The notes under the pieces are model-generated. The model searched no databases. It saw only the letters and a program-made list of their open reading frames with translations, and was not told the origin of the DNA. A stretch of 64,000 nucleotides of DNA from RYN-230 sp963834705. Lineage in GTDB: Bacteria > Actinomycetota > Actinomycetes > Streptosporangiales > Streptosporangiaceae. The stretch covers positions 186,001 to 250,000 of the forward strand of contig CAWICV010000001.1 in the NCBI GenBank assembly GCA_963834705.1. The letters run 5' to 3'. The position numbers were made by a program, and so were the translations under genes. Of this stretch, positions 8,547 to 16,798 are shown one piece after another (within the stretch, counting starts at the first letter, position 1; each line of letters starts with the position of its first letter).

Positions 8547-9143
8547 ATGACCACATCCACTGAGCAGACCGCTGACCTGCTAACCGAGGTGCTCACCGAG
8601 CTGGCCCCGGTGGTCGGCGGCGTTACCGATGACCAGCTGCGGGACCCGACCCCGTGCACCGATTACGACGTCGCCCAGCTCCGCGAGCACGTGCTGGGCT
8701 GGCTGACCATCTTCGCGGCGGCCTTCGCCGACCCGGCCGGCCAGGCGCCGCGGGCCAGCACCGACGGATACCAGGTGCCCGCCGACCCGGCCGCCGAGGT
8801 GCGCGCCGCGGCCAGCACCATCGGCCAGGCGATCCGGGCTGGCGCGGCGGGCCGGCCACTGCGCCTGGGCGGCAGCGGCATGCCCGGCGACATGGCGCTC
8901 AGCATGATCCTCTGGGAGTACCAGGTACACGGCTGGGACCTGGCCCGGGCCACCGGCCAGCCCTGGTCGCCGCCCTCGGCCGCGGCCGAGGAGTCGCTGG
9001 CCTTCGCACCCGGCATGCTGACCGCCGACTACCAGGGCGACGGCAAGGCGTTCGGGCCCCGGATCCCGGTGCCGGATACCGCGCCGCCGCTGGACCGGCT
9101 GCTCGGGCTGTCCGGCCGTGACCCGGGCTGGACGGCTGGCTAG
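8547..9143 (+). CDS. TIGR03086 family metal-binding protein (mycothiol-dependent isomerase-like)
   Basis: A 198-residue DinB-like four-helix protein. The segments LREHVLGWLTIF and MILWEYQVHGWDLARATGQP carry the histidines of the metal site in this family, which includes mycothiol-dependent maleylpyruvate isomerases and uncharacterised relatives. It starts at ATG 8547. The AraC gene is divergent and the 3' end overlaps a convergent PadR gene by 4 bp. The substrate is unknown. Confidence 0.85.
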   Translation: MTTSTEQTADLLTEVLTELAPVVGGVTDDQLRDPTPCTDYDVAQLREHVLGWLTIFAAAFADPAGQAPRASTDGYQVPADPAAEVRAAASTIGQAIRAGAAGRPLRLGGSGMPGDMALSMILWEYQVHGWDLARATGQPWSPPSAAAEESLAFAPGMLTADYQGDGKAFGPRIPVPDTAPPLDRLLGLSGRDPGWTAG

Positions 9144-9673
9144 CCGCCGCGGCCGGCCGGGATGATGTCATCCAGGAAGTTCATCGTGGCCGCCGTGGTG
9201 GCCCGGCGCCAGGCCAGCAGCGTGCTGTCGAAGCCCGGATGATCGGGCCGCTCGGCGTGCACGGCCGCGGCGATCGGCGCCAGCTCCGCCTTCTGCCGGA
9301 TGAGCAGTTCCGTCGGGTCCCGCCCGGCCCGGTCGAGCAGGGCCAGCTTGAGCAGCAGATGCGACCGGACCTCCCGGACGTGCTGCACCGGCGTGTCCAG
9401 CCAGCGTTCCGCGGCCTGGCGGCCCGCCGGGGTGACAGTGAACAGGGTGCGCTGTGGGCCGCGGCCCGCCTCGACCGCGTCCGCGGTGATCAGCCCCACC
9501 TCGGTGAGCCGGCCGATCGCGCGGTAGACGATCGGCCGGGGGATGTGCCAGATCCGGCCCAGCTCGCCGCCGGGCGCGGTGAGCCGGGCCACGGCGAAGC
9601 CGTGCGTGGGCCGCTCGCAGCACACCGCGAGCACGGTCAGCCCGGCCAGCGACAGTGATGGCCCCTCGGTCAT
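9140..9673 (-). CDS. PadR family transcriptional regulator
   Basis: A 177-residue PadR protein: winged helix with LTVLAVCCERPTHGFAVARL and IYH-like PRPIVYRAIGRLTEVGLI, then a helical C-terminal domain ending DDIIPAGRGG. ATG 9673-9671 gives the usual start; the frame is open far upstream in-frame but that part is unrelated and GC-shadow in character. It is convergent with the DinB-like gene and divergent from the HTH-repeat gene, so it probably regulates itself and possibly that neighbour. Confidence 0.85.
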   Translation of the reverse strand: MTEGPSLSLAGLTVLAVCCERPTHGFAVARLTAPGGELGRIWHIPRPIVYRAIGRLTEVGLITADAVEAGRGPQRTLFTVTPAGRQAAERWLDTPVQHVREVRSHLLLKLALLDRAGRDPTELLIRQKAELAPIAAAVHAERPDHPGFDSTLLAWRRATTAATMNFLDDIIPAGRGG

Positions 9674-9691
9674 AAACCCGAGCGTAGTGGG

Positions 9692-10264
9692 GTGGGTCAG
9701 CACTGGGGCGTGACGGCATCTCCGTGGTTCGGTAGTCTCGTTGTGACTACAGTTACCCGGACATCGGCACGTTCGTGCTGGCCCGGGTGGGCCGGCGGGG
9801 ACAGCCTGGCGGCGATCAGCCGATCCGCCGGGCTGCACAAGGACTGGCTGTCCCGGCATCTGGCCGGCTCGACCCCCGCGCCGCGGCGGCCGTGCCGCGG
9901 CTCCGCCCGGCCGGACACCCGCTGGCAGCCCGCACTGGCCCGGCTCGGCTTCCCCGGCGTGCGTAGCTACCTGCGTGACCGGCACGTCCAGCAGCACTGG
10001 ACAGCCAATGCGATCGCGGCGGAAGCCGGGCTGTCGCACCACGCCGTCCAGGCCGCGCTGCACCGGCACGGGCTGGACTGGGAGGCGCACACGGCCAAAC
10101 GGCACGGCGCCCGGGAGCGGGCCGCGCAGGTCGCCGCGGGCCTGGGTTTCGGCTCGATGGCGAGCTACCTCGGCCAGCGCCGGGCGGGCGGCTGGATCTG
10201 GCGGCCCATGGCGGCGGAAACCGGGCAGCCGGAGTCGTGGCGGCGGCGGCAGGCCGGACGCTGA
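9692..10264 (+). CDS. Putative DNA-binding protein with repeated HTH-like segments
   Basis: A 190-residue basic protein, rich in Trp and Arg. It has two related segments: LARLGFPGVRSYLRDRHVQQ followed by ANAIAAEAGLSHHAVQAALH, and VAAGLGFGSMASYLGQRRAG followed by MAAETGQPESWRRR. An earlier piece (DSLAAISRSAGLHKDWLSRHL) resembles another HTH. Such repeats occur in uncharacterised actinobacterial proteins thought to bind DNA. The start is unclear: GTG 9692 overlaps the presumed padR promoter region and GTG 9743 is an alternative. No enzyme domain was seen. Confidence 0.6.
   Translation: MGQHWGVTASPWFGSLVVTTVTRTSARSCWPGWAGGDSLAAISRSAGLHKDWLSRHLAGSTPAPRRPCRGSARPDTRWQPALARLGFPGVRSYLRDRHVQQHWTANAIAAEAGLSHHAVQAALHRHGLDWEAHTAKRHGARERAAQVAAGLGFGSMASYLGQRRAGGWIWRPMAAETGQPESWRRRQAGR
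9732..9750. promoter_or_regulatory. Inverted repeat in the padR upstream region
   Basis: GTAGTC and GACTAC are exact complements separated by 7 nt (9738-9744). The element lies about 60 bp upstream of the PadR start and near the start of the rightward HTH-repeat gene. It could be the PadR operator, although it is short and could arise by chance. Confidence 0.35.
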
Positions 10265-10344
10265 ACAGCGCGGCGCCGTGGGCCGGCCGGGCCACGGCCG
10301 CTAGCGTGGCCCGGGTAAGCACACAAGATCGTGAGGAGCCACGC

Positions 10345-10551
10345 ATGCAGCTGAGCGCGCGCAATCAGATCCCAGCCCGGGTCACCGGCATCCGCCCGGG
10401 AGAGGCCATCGCCAACGTGGAACTGGACGCCAACGGCGTACGGCTGGTCGCCTCGATCACGGTGGAGGCGGTCCGCCAGCTCGGCCTGGCTGAGGGCAGC
10501 CAGGTGGTCGCCGTGATCAAGGCGTCCGACGTCATCGTGGCCACGCCTTAG
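10345..10551 (+). CDS. Molybdopterin-binding TOBE-domain protein (molbindin type)
   Basis: A 68-residue single TOBE/Mop domain: MQLSARNQIPARVTGIRPGE followed by a second half with ASITVEAVRQLGLAEGSQVV. Molbindins bind molybdate or tungstate oxyanions and buffer them in the cytoplasm. Domain boundaries coincide with the protein ends. ATG 10345 is preceded by GAGGAG. No molybdate transporter or cofactor genes are adjacent, so its metabolic partner is not apparent here. Confidence 0.88.
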   Translation: MQLSARNQIPARVTGIRPGEAIANVELDANGVRLVASITVEAVRQLGLAEGSQVVAVIKASDVIVATP

Positions 10552-10689
10552 CCGTCAGAGCTGAGTGGTGACCGCCTTGACCCTCGATCTTGGTGGCCCA
10601 GCCGGCCATGTAGTGGAACAGGTCGGCGGCCAGCGGCTCGGCCGGGCACAAGGGGCGGCCAGTAAGGAGGAGCGGGGCGGCCAGGCTGG

Positions 10690-10932
10690 CTACCGGTGCG
10701 TCCGGGCCGCGAACCACGCGATGATCAGCAGCGCGATGCCGACCACGAAGGAGACCGCGGCCCGGGCCAGGTGGTGTCCCTTGTGCACGCTGCCCACCAT
10801 AAAGTGGATGGAGTTCGCCGCGCCGGCGATATACAGGATCCCGGCGATGATGGCCAGGATGCCGAGAATGACCAGGACAATGGCCAGTGTGCTGCGGCCA
10901 GAAGAGCGTTTGGACATGCTGGCAGAAGTCAT
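10690..10932 (-). CDS. Small two-helix membrane protein
   Basis: An 80-residue protein with two membrane segments (about residues 15-40 with LAIVLVILGILAIIAGILYI, and about 57-74 with VSFVVGIALLIIAWFA). Residues between them (FMVGSVHKGHHLARA) are His/Lys rich. Similar small proteins are widespread in Actinomycetes with unknown function. ATG 10932-10930 follows AGGTGA; GTG 10941 is an in-frame alternative. Confidence 0.7.
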   Translation of the reverse strand: MTSASMSKRSSGRSTLAIVLVILGILAIIAGILYIAGAANSIHFMVGSVHKGHHLARAAVSFVVGIALLIIAWFAARTHR

Positions 10933-10990
10933 CTGATTCACCTGTTCCGCTGCGAAGTTAGGGTCGCGGCCAGCACCAGGGTATGCACTC

Positions 10991-11108
10991 TGGCCGGGGT
11001 GCTGGTAAGAACCGTGTCACTAGGCCCAAACGAGCGTGATCCCGCTGGTCAGACGGGAAAGTCGCCGATGGCGTCGTCGTAGCGCTGCTGGGCGTCGGCC
11101 AGGGCGAG
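10991..11108 (-). repeat. Left copy of ~120 bp inverted repeat (gene 3'-end remnant)
   Basis: On the minus strand this segment reads as the end of a coding frame, LALADAQQRYDDAIGDFPV followed by TGA (stop at 11051-11049), then about 55 bp of non-coding sequence ending in GTGACACGGTTCTTACCAG. A near copy lies in opposite orientation at 14470-14590. The parent gene is not recognised. The left copy abuts the truncated DUF2182 gene. Confidence 0.75.
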
Positions 11109-11130
11109 CGCCGCGGCCGTCTGTGACGGC

Positions 11131-11433
11131 GCGCGAGTACAGCGACGCGAACGGCGCCACAGCGGGCAGCATCATCGCGGCCATCATCAGCGCCCAGACC
11201 GCGGCGAACGAGCCGGCACCCAGGCCCATGGTCCCGGGCATCGAGCCCATACCGCGGGCCAGCAGCACCACCCCGGCCCATGCGCCGGCGGCCGCGACCA
11301 GCAGCAGCGAGGCCGGCGGCGTCAACTGCCGCAGACCCGGCGCCGCCGGGCTGGCCGCCTCGGCTGATCCGCCCACGCGGCCTCGCGCGTCCGGCGGACC
11401 CGCCGCCGGGCCGGTCATTGCGTCGCTGTTCAT
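11131..11433 (-). pseudogene. DUF2182 metal-binding membrane protein, 5' fragment
   Basis: From ATG 11433-11431 the frame encodes a first membrane helix and the DUF2182 signature ARGMGSMPGTMGLGAG plus WALMMAAMMLPAVAPFASLY. DUF2182 proteins continue for more than 100 further residues with several helices. Here resemblance stops near SLYSRAV (about 11131), where the foreign gene-end repeat begins. The gene is truncated by recombination at the left repeat. No DUF1326 partner, its frequent neighbour, is recognisable upstream. Confidence 0.7.
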
Positions 11434-11596
11434 GTCGCCTGCTCTCACTGGTTGCTGTGCAGGATGATGGCCTGACCCGCGCCGTCCGGCAGGCCCCGCC
11501 CCGGACCCGGAGCCAGCAGACGGGATCAGCGCGGCCGCGCCGGACATATGAGCTGCAGGCCTGGCCGGGTGTAGCCCGTCGTTGACTTCGCGGACG

Positions 11597-11962
11597 TCAG
11601 GCCCTGGGCGTCGCTTTGAACGCGAAGGTCTGCACCGCGATCTTGCCGTGCCGCACGAAAAACGTATCGGTCCCGAGCTCGTACGTGTTGTCGGGCGTCT
11701 CGGCGACCCACCAGATGTAGGCAACATCGCCCTCGATCACCTGCTGCCGCAAGTCGAACGTGGCGCCGGGCTTGGCGAACTCGGCGAACAAGTCCTGGAA
11801 TAGTGGCGCTATCTCGTGCACACCGCGCAGCACGCCGGCCGGCACGATCATCACCGCGTCCGGGGCGTAGTCCGCTACGACGCCCTGCAAGTCGAGGGCA
11901 AGAAAGCGCTCCAGATGGTGATTGACGACGGCCTGCGCCGAGGTCGCTGAGGCGAGTGTCAT
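11597..11962 (-). CDS. SnoaL/NTF2-like protein
   Basis: A 121-residue NTF2-fold protein: an N-terminal helical part (VVNHHLERFLALDLQGVVAD) then YAPDAVMIVPAGVLRGVHEI and strands ending TDTFFVRHGKIAVQTFAFKA. Members include polyketide cyclases and isomerases and many uncharacterised proteins. It follows the FAD oxidoreductase in the same direction with a 90 bp gap, so both are likely expressed from the TetR-controlled promoter region. The substrate is unknown. Confidence 0.8.
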   Translation of the reverse strand: MTLASATSAQAVVNHHLERFLALDLQGVVADYAPDAVMIVPAGVLRGVHEIAPLFQDLFAEFAKPGATFDLRQQVIEGDVAYIWWVAETPDNTYELGTDTFFVRHGKIAVQTFAFKATPRA

Positions 11963-12052
11963 GACTGTGTCTCCTCTGTGGTTGGCTTAGCTGGCGGCCC
12001 AGACGGATGAGTCCGGGCGCACATGTACCGTCTGGTACAGGCGGGGCGCGGG

Positions 12053-13471
12053 CTAGGGGCTGGGCTCGCTGCCGGGCAGGATGTTCTGATTGATGTGGAA
12101 GGTGTTGCCGGGGTCGTAGCGGTTCTTGACCTGGGTGAGCCGGTCGTAGTTGCCGCGGTAGGAGGCTTCGATCCGGTCCTGGCCCTCCTCCATCATGAAG
12201 TTGATGTAGGCGCCGCCGGCTGAGGTCGGGTGCAGTTCCTGCCAGTAGTCGCGGGCCCACCGTGAGATGAGGCTGGCGTTGGCGGGGTCGGGGTCGACGC
12301 CCGCGATGATGCCGGCCCAGCCGCCGTCGCGGTAGGCGAACGCGGTCGCGTCGGCGGGCACCCGGCTGGCGGCCCCGTCGATCGGGTACAGGTGCATGGT
12401 GGAGTGGCCGGTCGGCAGCAGCCTGCCGTACTTGCGGTGCACGTCGATCGCCGCATCGGTGATTTCGTTGAAGAAGTCCGCCCGCCAGTACCACTGCAGC
12501 CCGGCCGGGTAGAGGGCGTCGAACGCGCTTTGCAGCGCGGTGAACGGCATGGGCTGCAGGCCCGCCAGCAGCGGTGAGCCGAAGCTCCGCACCGGCTCGA
12601 GCACTTCGTCGGCCCGGTCGTGCGGCCCGGTGTAGCACCAGATGATGCCGCACGCCTTGCGGCCCCACAGTGCCTCCGGGAACGGCGGGGCCGGCGGGAT
12701 GGTGATCAGCCCGGTCCAGCCGCTCAGTTCTTCCGGCAGTGAGGGGAGCAGTTCGCGGTACCAGCGCATGACCTCGGCGGTGTCGTCGAGGTCGTAGAGC
12801 ACGGGGCCGCCGATGATCGTGCCGTTCTCGCCGATGTCATGGCAGCGGAACGTGAACGAGGTGACGACGCCGAAGTTCCCGCCGCCGCCGCGCAACGCCC
12901 AGAACAGGTCGCGGTGGGAATCCTCGCTGGCCGTCACGAACGTGCCGTCGGCGAGCACGACGTCCGCGGACAGCAGGTTATCCACGGTGAGGCCGAAGCG
13001 GCGGGACAGGTAGCCGATGCCGCCGCCCAGCGTCAGGCCCGCCACCCCGGTGGACCCGACGAATCCGGACGGGGTGGCCATGCCGAACGCCACGGTCGCG
13101 TGGTCGACATCACCCCAGGTGCAGCCGGCATCGGCGCGGACGGTGTGATCCGCCGGGCTGACCGTGGTGCTGCGCAGCAGCGACAGGTCGATGACCAGCG
13201 CGTCATCGGCTACCCCCAGCCCGGCCGCGCTGTGGCCGCCGCCCCGCACGGCGATCTCTGCGCCGTGGGCGCGGGCGAACCGGACGCAGGTGATCACATC
13301 GGCGCTGTCCCGGCACCGCGCGATCGCCGCCGGGTGCTTATCGATCATGCCGTTGTACACGGCGCGCACCTCGTCGTACCCCGGATCTCCCGGCACGATC
13401 AGATCACCGCGCACGGCGGCGGCCAGCTCGCGGTACTGCACGGTGGCGACGTCGGCTGATGTGGTGGTCAC
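12053..13471 (-). CDS. FAD-binding oxidoreductase, berberine-bridge/BBE type
   Basis: A 472-residue flavoprotein. The FAD-binding-4 domain spans about 30-200 (VITCVRFARAHGAEIAVRGG with the HSAAGLG histidine, the usual 8-alpha-histidyl FAD site, and GFVGSTGVAGLTLGGGIGYL). The C-terminal BBE motif is RYDPGNTFHINQNI. The second covalent-attachment cysteine of bicovalent enzymes is not seen at the usual place. Such enzymes oxidise sugars or secondary metabolites. GTG 13471 behind GAGGGAA is preferred; a GTG at 13504 lies inside the operator. Divergent TetR at 13556 is the likely repressor. Confidence 0.88.
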   Translation of the reverse strand: MTTTSADVATVQYRELAAAVRGDLIVPGDPGYDEVRAVYNGMIDKHPAAIARCRDSADVITCVRFARAHGAEIAVRGGGHSAAGLGVADDALVIDLSLLRSTTVSPADHTVRADAGCTWGDVDHATVAFGMATPSGFVGSTGVAGLTLGGGIGYLSRRFGLTVDNLLSADVVLADGTFVTASEDSHRDLFWALRGGGGNFGVVTSFTFRCHDIGENGTIIGGPVLYDLDDTAEVMRWYRELLPSLPEELSGWTGLITIPPAPPFPEALWGRKACGIIWCYTGPHDRADEVLEPVRSFGSPLLAGLQPMPFTALQSAFDALYPAGLQWYWRADFFNEITDAAIDVHRKYGRLLPTGHSTMHLYPIDGAASRVPADATAFAYRDGGWAGIIAGVDPDPANASLISRWARDYWQELHPTSAGGAYINFMMEEGQDRIEASYRGNYDRLTQVKNRYDPGNTFHINQNILPGSEPSP

Positions 13472-13499
13472 TGGATTTTCCCTCGCTTGCGTTAGAGAT

Positions 13500-13541
13500 A
13501 GCACGATCGTTCGCGCTAAATTGAACTATACGATCGGTCGT
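13500..13541. promoter_or_regulatory. Two candidate TetR operators between oxidoreductase and tetR
   Basis: Two related sites carry the core ACGA-N4-TCGT/C: 13500-13517 (AGCACGATCGTTCGCGCT) and 13530-13541 (ACGATCGGTCGT, followed by GCTATC). The outer sequence GATAGCACGA recurs in inverted orientation around both, so the pair forms a larger inverted repeat between the divergent starts at 13471 and 13556. The second site ends 14 bp before the TetR start codon. Confidence 0.65.
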
Positions 13542-13555
13542 GCTATCTTGTCAAC

Positions 13556-14212
13556 ATGACGAGCGGCACCGTGAAACAACACGATCGGGCGCAGCGGCGG
13601 CCCCGCGCCGACGGGGAACGCACCCGCGGCGCGATCCTGCGCGCCGCCGCCTCGCTGGCCACCGTCAACGGGCTGGAGGGCCTGTCGATTGGGAACCTGG
13701 CCGCGGCGATCGGCATGAGCAAGAGCGGCCTGTACGCGCACTTCGGCTCCAAGCAGGAACTCCAGCTGGCCACCGTGGAGGAGGCCGGCCGGATCCTCGC
13801 CGAACAAGTCGCGCAGCCCGCCCTGGCTGCTCCGCCGGGCCTGGCCCAGCTGGCGGCGGTGTGCGAGGCGTTCTTCGACTACCTGCAGCGCCGCGTCTTC
13901 CCCGGTGGCTGCTTCTTCGTTGCCGCGGCGCTGGAGATGGGCACCCGCCCCGGGCCGGTCAAGGAACGGGTCGCCGCTTTGCAGTCCGAGTTCGTGGCGC
14001 TGGTCCGCGGTTTCGCAGTCACCGCGCTCGAGCAGCACGAGCTTCCCGCCCGCGAGGACCCTGACCGGCTCGCCTTCGAGCTGTACGGGATCATGCTGGC
14101 CGCCGACACCAACTTCGTCCTGCACGACGACCCTAAGGTCCTGAAACTGGCCGGGCAGATCGTCCGCCAGCGGCTAGGAGTAAGCAACGGCGGAAACGCC
14201 GGCGAAAGCTGA
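13556..14212 (+). CDS. TetR family transcriptional regulator
   Basis: A 218-residue TetR repressor. The N-terminal HTH is clear (TRGAILRAAASLATVNGLEG, LAAAIGMSKSGLYAHFGSK), and the C-terminal ligand domain contains the FPGGCFFVAAALE segment common in TetR_C subfamilies. There is no SD before ATG 13556, so translation may be leaderless. It is divergent from the FAD oxidoreductase with operator-like repeats between them, supporting repression of the oxidoreductase-SnoaL unit. Confidence 0.9.
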   Translation: MTSGTVKQHDRAQRRPRADGERTRGAILRAAASLATVNGLEGLSIGNLAAAIGMSKSGLYAHFGSKQELQLATVEEAGRILAEQVAQPALAAPPGLAQLAAVCEAFFDYLQRRVFPGGCFFVAAALEMGTRPGPVKERVAALQSEFVALVRGFAVTALEQHELPAREDPDRLAFELYGIMLAADTNFVLHDDPKVLKLAGQIVRQRLGVSNGGNAGES

Positions 14213-14235
14213 CGTCGCGGCCCTGACCCTGCGTA

Positions 14236-14308
14236 GCCCGCCCGGACAAGGAGCACCCGGACACCAGCGCGCCCGCCCGGAATAACGAGCACCCGGACAC
14301 CAGCGCGC
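14236..14308. repeat. Two-copy tandem repeat, ~36 bp unit
   Basis: A GC-rich unit occurs twice, at about 14236-14270 and 14271-14306. The block GAGCACCCGGACACCAGCGC is identical in both (first base 14251 and 14287). It lies in the 385-bp gene-free stretch between tetR and the MFS gene. No function is evident. Confidence 0.7.
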
Positions 14309-14469
14309 GCCCGCCGCCAAGCCGTGAGCCCACGCCGCCACCCGTAAGCTCCCGATATGGCGTTCGACACGATCGGCGCGTGTCGCGGCGACCACGGAGC
14401 TGTCACCGTCGGTAACGAAGCGCCCGTCTGGCAAGACAGGTGCCCGCGGGTCAGTCCCGGGACTCCCGC

Positions 14470-14590
14470 CTGGCCCTCGCTGGCGCGCCGCAGCGCTACG
14501 ACGACGTCATCGGCGACTTCCCCGTCTGACCAGCACGATCACGCTCGTTTAAGGCTGGTGACACGGTTCTTACCAGTACCCCTGGCCGGG
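14470..14590 (+). repeat. Right copy of ~120 bp inverted repeat (gene 3'-end remnant)
   Basis: On the plus strand it encodes LALAGAPQRYDDVIGDFPV and TGA (14527-14529), followed by the same non-coding tail as the left copy (ACACGGTTCTTACCAG). It matches the complement of 10991-11108 with scattered substitutions. The rest of 14213-14597 holds only this, the 36-bp tandem repeat, and nothing else recognisable. Confidence 0.75.
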
Positions 14591-14597
14591 CCGGGGG

Positions 14598-16625
14598 TTA
14601 CGCCGCGTCGAGGTCGGCGCCAGGTTTCTCGCCGCTTGCCGCGAGCTGATGGGTGATGGTGGTGAGCAGGGCCGCGAGCTGCGGGTGCCGGTCCGGGCCC
14701 CAGTCCGCGCACAGCCTGCGCAGCCGGTCCTCGCGGGCCCGCATCAGGTCCTGGTAGGCGGTCTCGCCGGTGTCGGTCAGCCGCACCGGCTGGCCGGCGT
14801 CGCCGTCGGTCACGTACCCCGGGTTGCTCAGCTCGGCCAGCCGGTGCTGCAGGTCGGTGTCGGGCAGCTGGAGCAGGCCGGCCAGCTGGTGGCGGCTCAG
14901 CCCCTGGTGCTCGCCGACGCGGTAGAGCAGCCAGCCTGCCCGCGGTTTGAGCTGGAGCCCGGCCGCGGAGATCAGCTCGGAGTAGACGGCCCGGCGGCGC
15001 TCCCGGGACAGCAGCGACGTAATGGCCCGTTCCATCTCCTGGTGGGTGTCGCGGACCGACGGCCGGGCGGTGGGGGCCAGCGTGTCGGCCGGATCAGGAG
15101 CCTTGGTGGTGGCGCGCAGCGGGACCTCCTTGAGCGTCCAGCTGAGCACGAACGCGAGCGCGCCGACCGGGACCGCGAACAGGAACACGGTGTGCAGTGA
15201 GCTGGCGTAGGCGTGCACGAACGCGTCGTGCACCGGTGCGGGCAGCCGGTCCAGGACGGCCGGGCTGGCCCCGCTGGCCGCGGTCAGGCCGTGCGGCAGG
15301 CCGAGGCCGTGCAGTTCGCTGGCCAGGTTGTGCGGCAGCACGTTGGCGAAGATCGCGCCGAACACGGCCACGCCGAACGAACCGCCGATGGAGCGGAAGA
15401 ACGTCGCACCTGCGGTGGCCGTGCCGAGGTCGGCGTACTGCACCGAATTCTGCACCGCGATGACCAGGACCTGCATCGAGGCGCCGATGCCGGCCCCGAG
15501 GACGAGCATGTACAGCGAGGTGAGCAGGGTGCTGGTGGACACGGTGAGCAGCGACAGCAGGTACAGGCCGAGCGTCATTACCGCGGTGCCCACGACCGGG
15601 AAGATCTTGTACCGGCCGGTGCGGCTGACCAGCTGCCCGGTGGTGATCGAGGTGGCCAGCAGGCCAGCCATCAGGGGCAGCAGCCGCAGCCCGGACGAGG
15701 TGGGGCTGACCCCCTTCACGATCTGCATGTACTGCGGCAGGTAGGACAGCGCGCCGAACATGGCGAAGCCGACCACCAGGCCGACCCCGCTGGCCGCGGA
15801 GAAGACCCGGTTGCGGAACAGGTAGAGCGGCATGACCGGCTCTGCGGCCCGGCGCTCTACCAGCACGAAGACCACGATGGCGGCGACCGCCCCGATGGCC
15901 AGGCCGATGATCGGCCCCGATGACCAGGCCCAGGTGGTTCCGCCGAGTGAGGTGAGCAGCACCAGGCAGGTGGCCGCGGCGGCCAGCAGCGCGCTGCCCA
16001 GGTAGTCGATGGTGTGCTTGGTGCGGCGCAGCGACCGGGGCAGCACCGCGGCCACCACCACCAGCGCGACGATCCCGATCGGCACGTTGATGTAGAAGAC
16101 CCAGCGCCAGCTCAGGTGGTCCACGAAGAAGCCGCCGATGAGCGGCCCGAGGACGCTGGTTACGCCGAACACCGCGCCGAAGATGCCCTGGTAACGCCCG
16201 CGTTCGCGGGGCGGCACCACATCGCCGACGATGCTCTGCGCCCCGGCGAACAGCCCGCCGCCGCCGATGCCCTGCACCGCCCGGGAGGCGATCAGCTCGG
16301 TCATCGAGTGGGCCAGCCCGGAGAAGACCGACCCGACCAGGAAGATCACAATTGCGGCCTGGAAGAACTGCTTGCGGCCATACAGGTCGCCCAGCTTCCC
16401 CCACAGCGGCGTCAACGCCGTCGAGGCCAGCAGGTACGCGGTCACCACCCAGGACAGATGGGACAGCCCGTGCAGGTCGCCGGCGATCGTCGGCAGCGCG
16501 GTGGCCACGATCGTCTGGTCCAGCGCGGCCAGCAGCATGCCGAGCAGCAGCGCGCCGATGATGACCAGCACCCGGCGGCGCCCCAGTGCGGCCGGCGGCG
16601 CGGGGGAGGGTGCCGTCTGTGTCAT
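14598..16625 (-). CDS. DHA2-family MFS multidrug transporter with C-terminal winged-helix domain
   Basis: A 675-residue protein. Residues about 1-510 form a 14-helix EmrB/QacA-type drug:H+ antiporter (LDQTIVATALPTIAGDL motif, GKLGDLYGRKQ motif A, GIGGGGLFAGAQSIVGD, motif C-like GPLIGGFF). Residues about 524-675 are soluble and resemble a MarR-type winged helix (RAVYSELISAAGLQLKPRAG, QLAGLLQLPDTDLQHRLAEL, PVRLTDTGETAYQDLM). This makes one polypeptide with both pump and DNA-binding-like domain. The start is ATG 16625-16623. It is divergent from the CbbX-like gene. Confidence 0.88.
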   Translation of the reverse strand: MTQTAPSPAPPAALGRRRVLVIIGALLLGMLLAALDQTIVATALPTIAGDLHGLSHLSWVVTAYLLASTALTPLWGKLGDLYGRKQFFQAAIVIFLVGSVFSGLAHSMTELIASRAVQGIGGGGLFAGAQSIVGDVVPPRERGRYQGIFGAVFGVTSVLGPLIGGFFVDHLSWRWVFYINVPIGIVALVVVAAVLPRSLRRTKHTIDYLGSALLAAAATCLVLLTSLGGTTWAWSSGPIIGLAIGAVAAIVVFVLVERRAAEPVMPLYLFRNRVFSAASGVGLVVGFAMFGALSYLPQYMQIVKGVSPTSSGLRLLPLMAGLLATSITTGQLVSRTGRYKIFPVVGTAVMTLGLYLLSLLTVSTSTLLTSLYMLVLGAGIGASMQVLVIAVQNSVQYADLGTATAGATFFRSIGGSFGVAVFGAIFANVLPHNLASELHGLGLPHGLTAASGASPAVLDRLPAPVHDAFVHAYASSLHTVFLFAVPVGALAFVLSWTLKEVPLRATTKAPDPADTLAPTARPSVRDTHQEMERAITSLLSRERRRAVYSELISAAGLQLKPRAGWLLYRVGEHQGLSRHQLAGLLQLPDTDLQHRLAELSNPGYVTDGDAGQPVRLTDTGETAYQDLMRAREDRLRRLCADWGPDRHPQLAALLTTITHQLAASGEKPGADLDAA

Positions 16626-16652
16626 GCCGAACCCCCTGCCCGCTCCCCGATG

Positions 16653-16773
16653 ATCTACCCCGCCACGGTGGCGGCAGACATGCCGTGGTCCGGCCGGCCC
16701 GAGGGTGCTGTAGACCTGCCAGACGTTGAGCGGCCAGCCGCGGCCAGTACCATGCAGGTGAAGTGGGGTAGAT
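16653..16773. promoter_or_regulatory. Spaced inverted repeat between divergent MFS and CbbX-like genes
   Basis: ATCTACCCC at 16653-16661 is exactly complemented by GGGGTAGAT at 16765-16773, one half-site near each of the two divergent starts. The copy near the CbbX-like start is 25 bp upstream of its ATG. This may be a shared regulatory site. The spacing (103 bp) is long, so the significance is uncertain. Confidence 0.35.
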
Positions 16774-16798
16774 GGGGACTGGGTCTGGGTAGCTGCCT

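Noticed and set aside
14236..14308. CRISPR array
   Set aside because: Only two copies of a 36-bp unit directly in tandem with no spacers and no cas genes.
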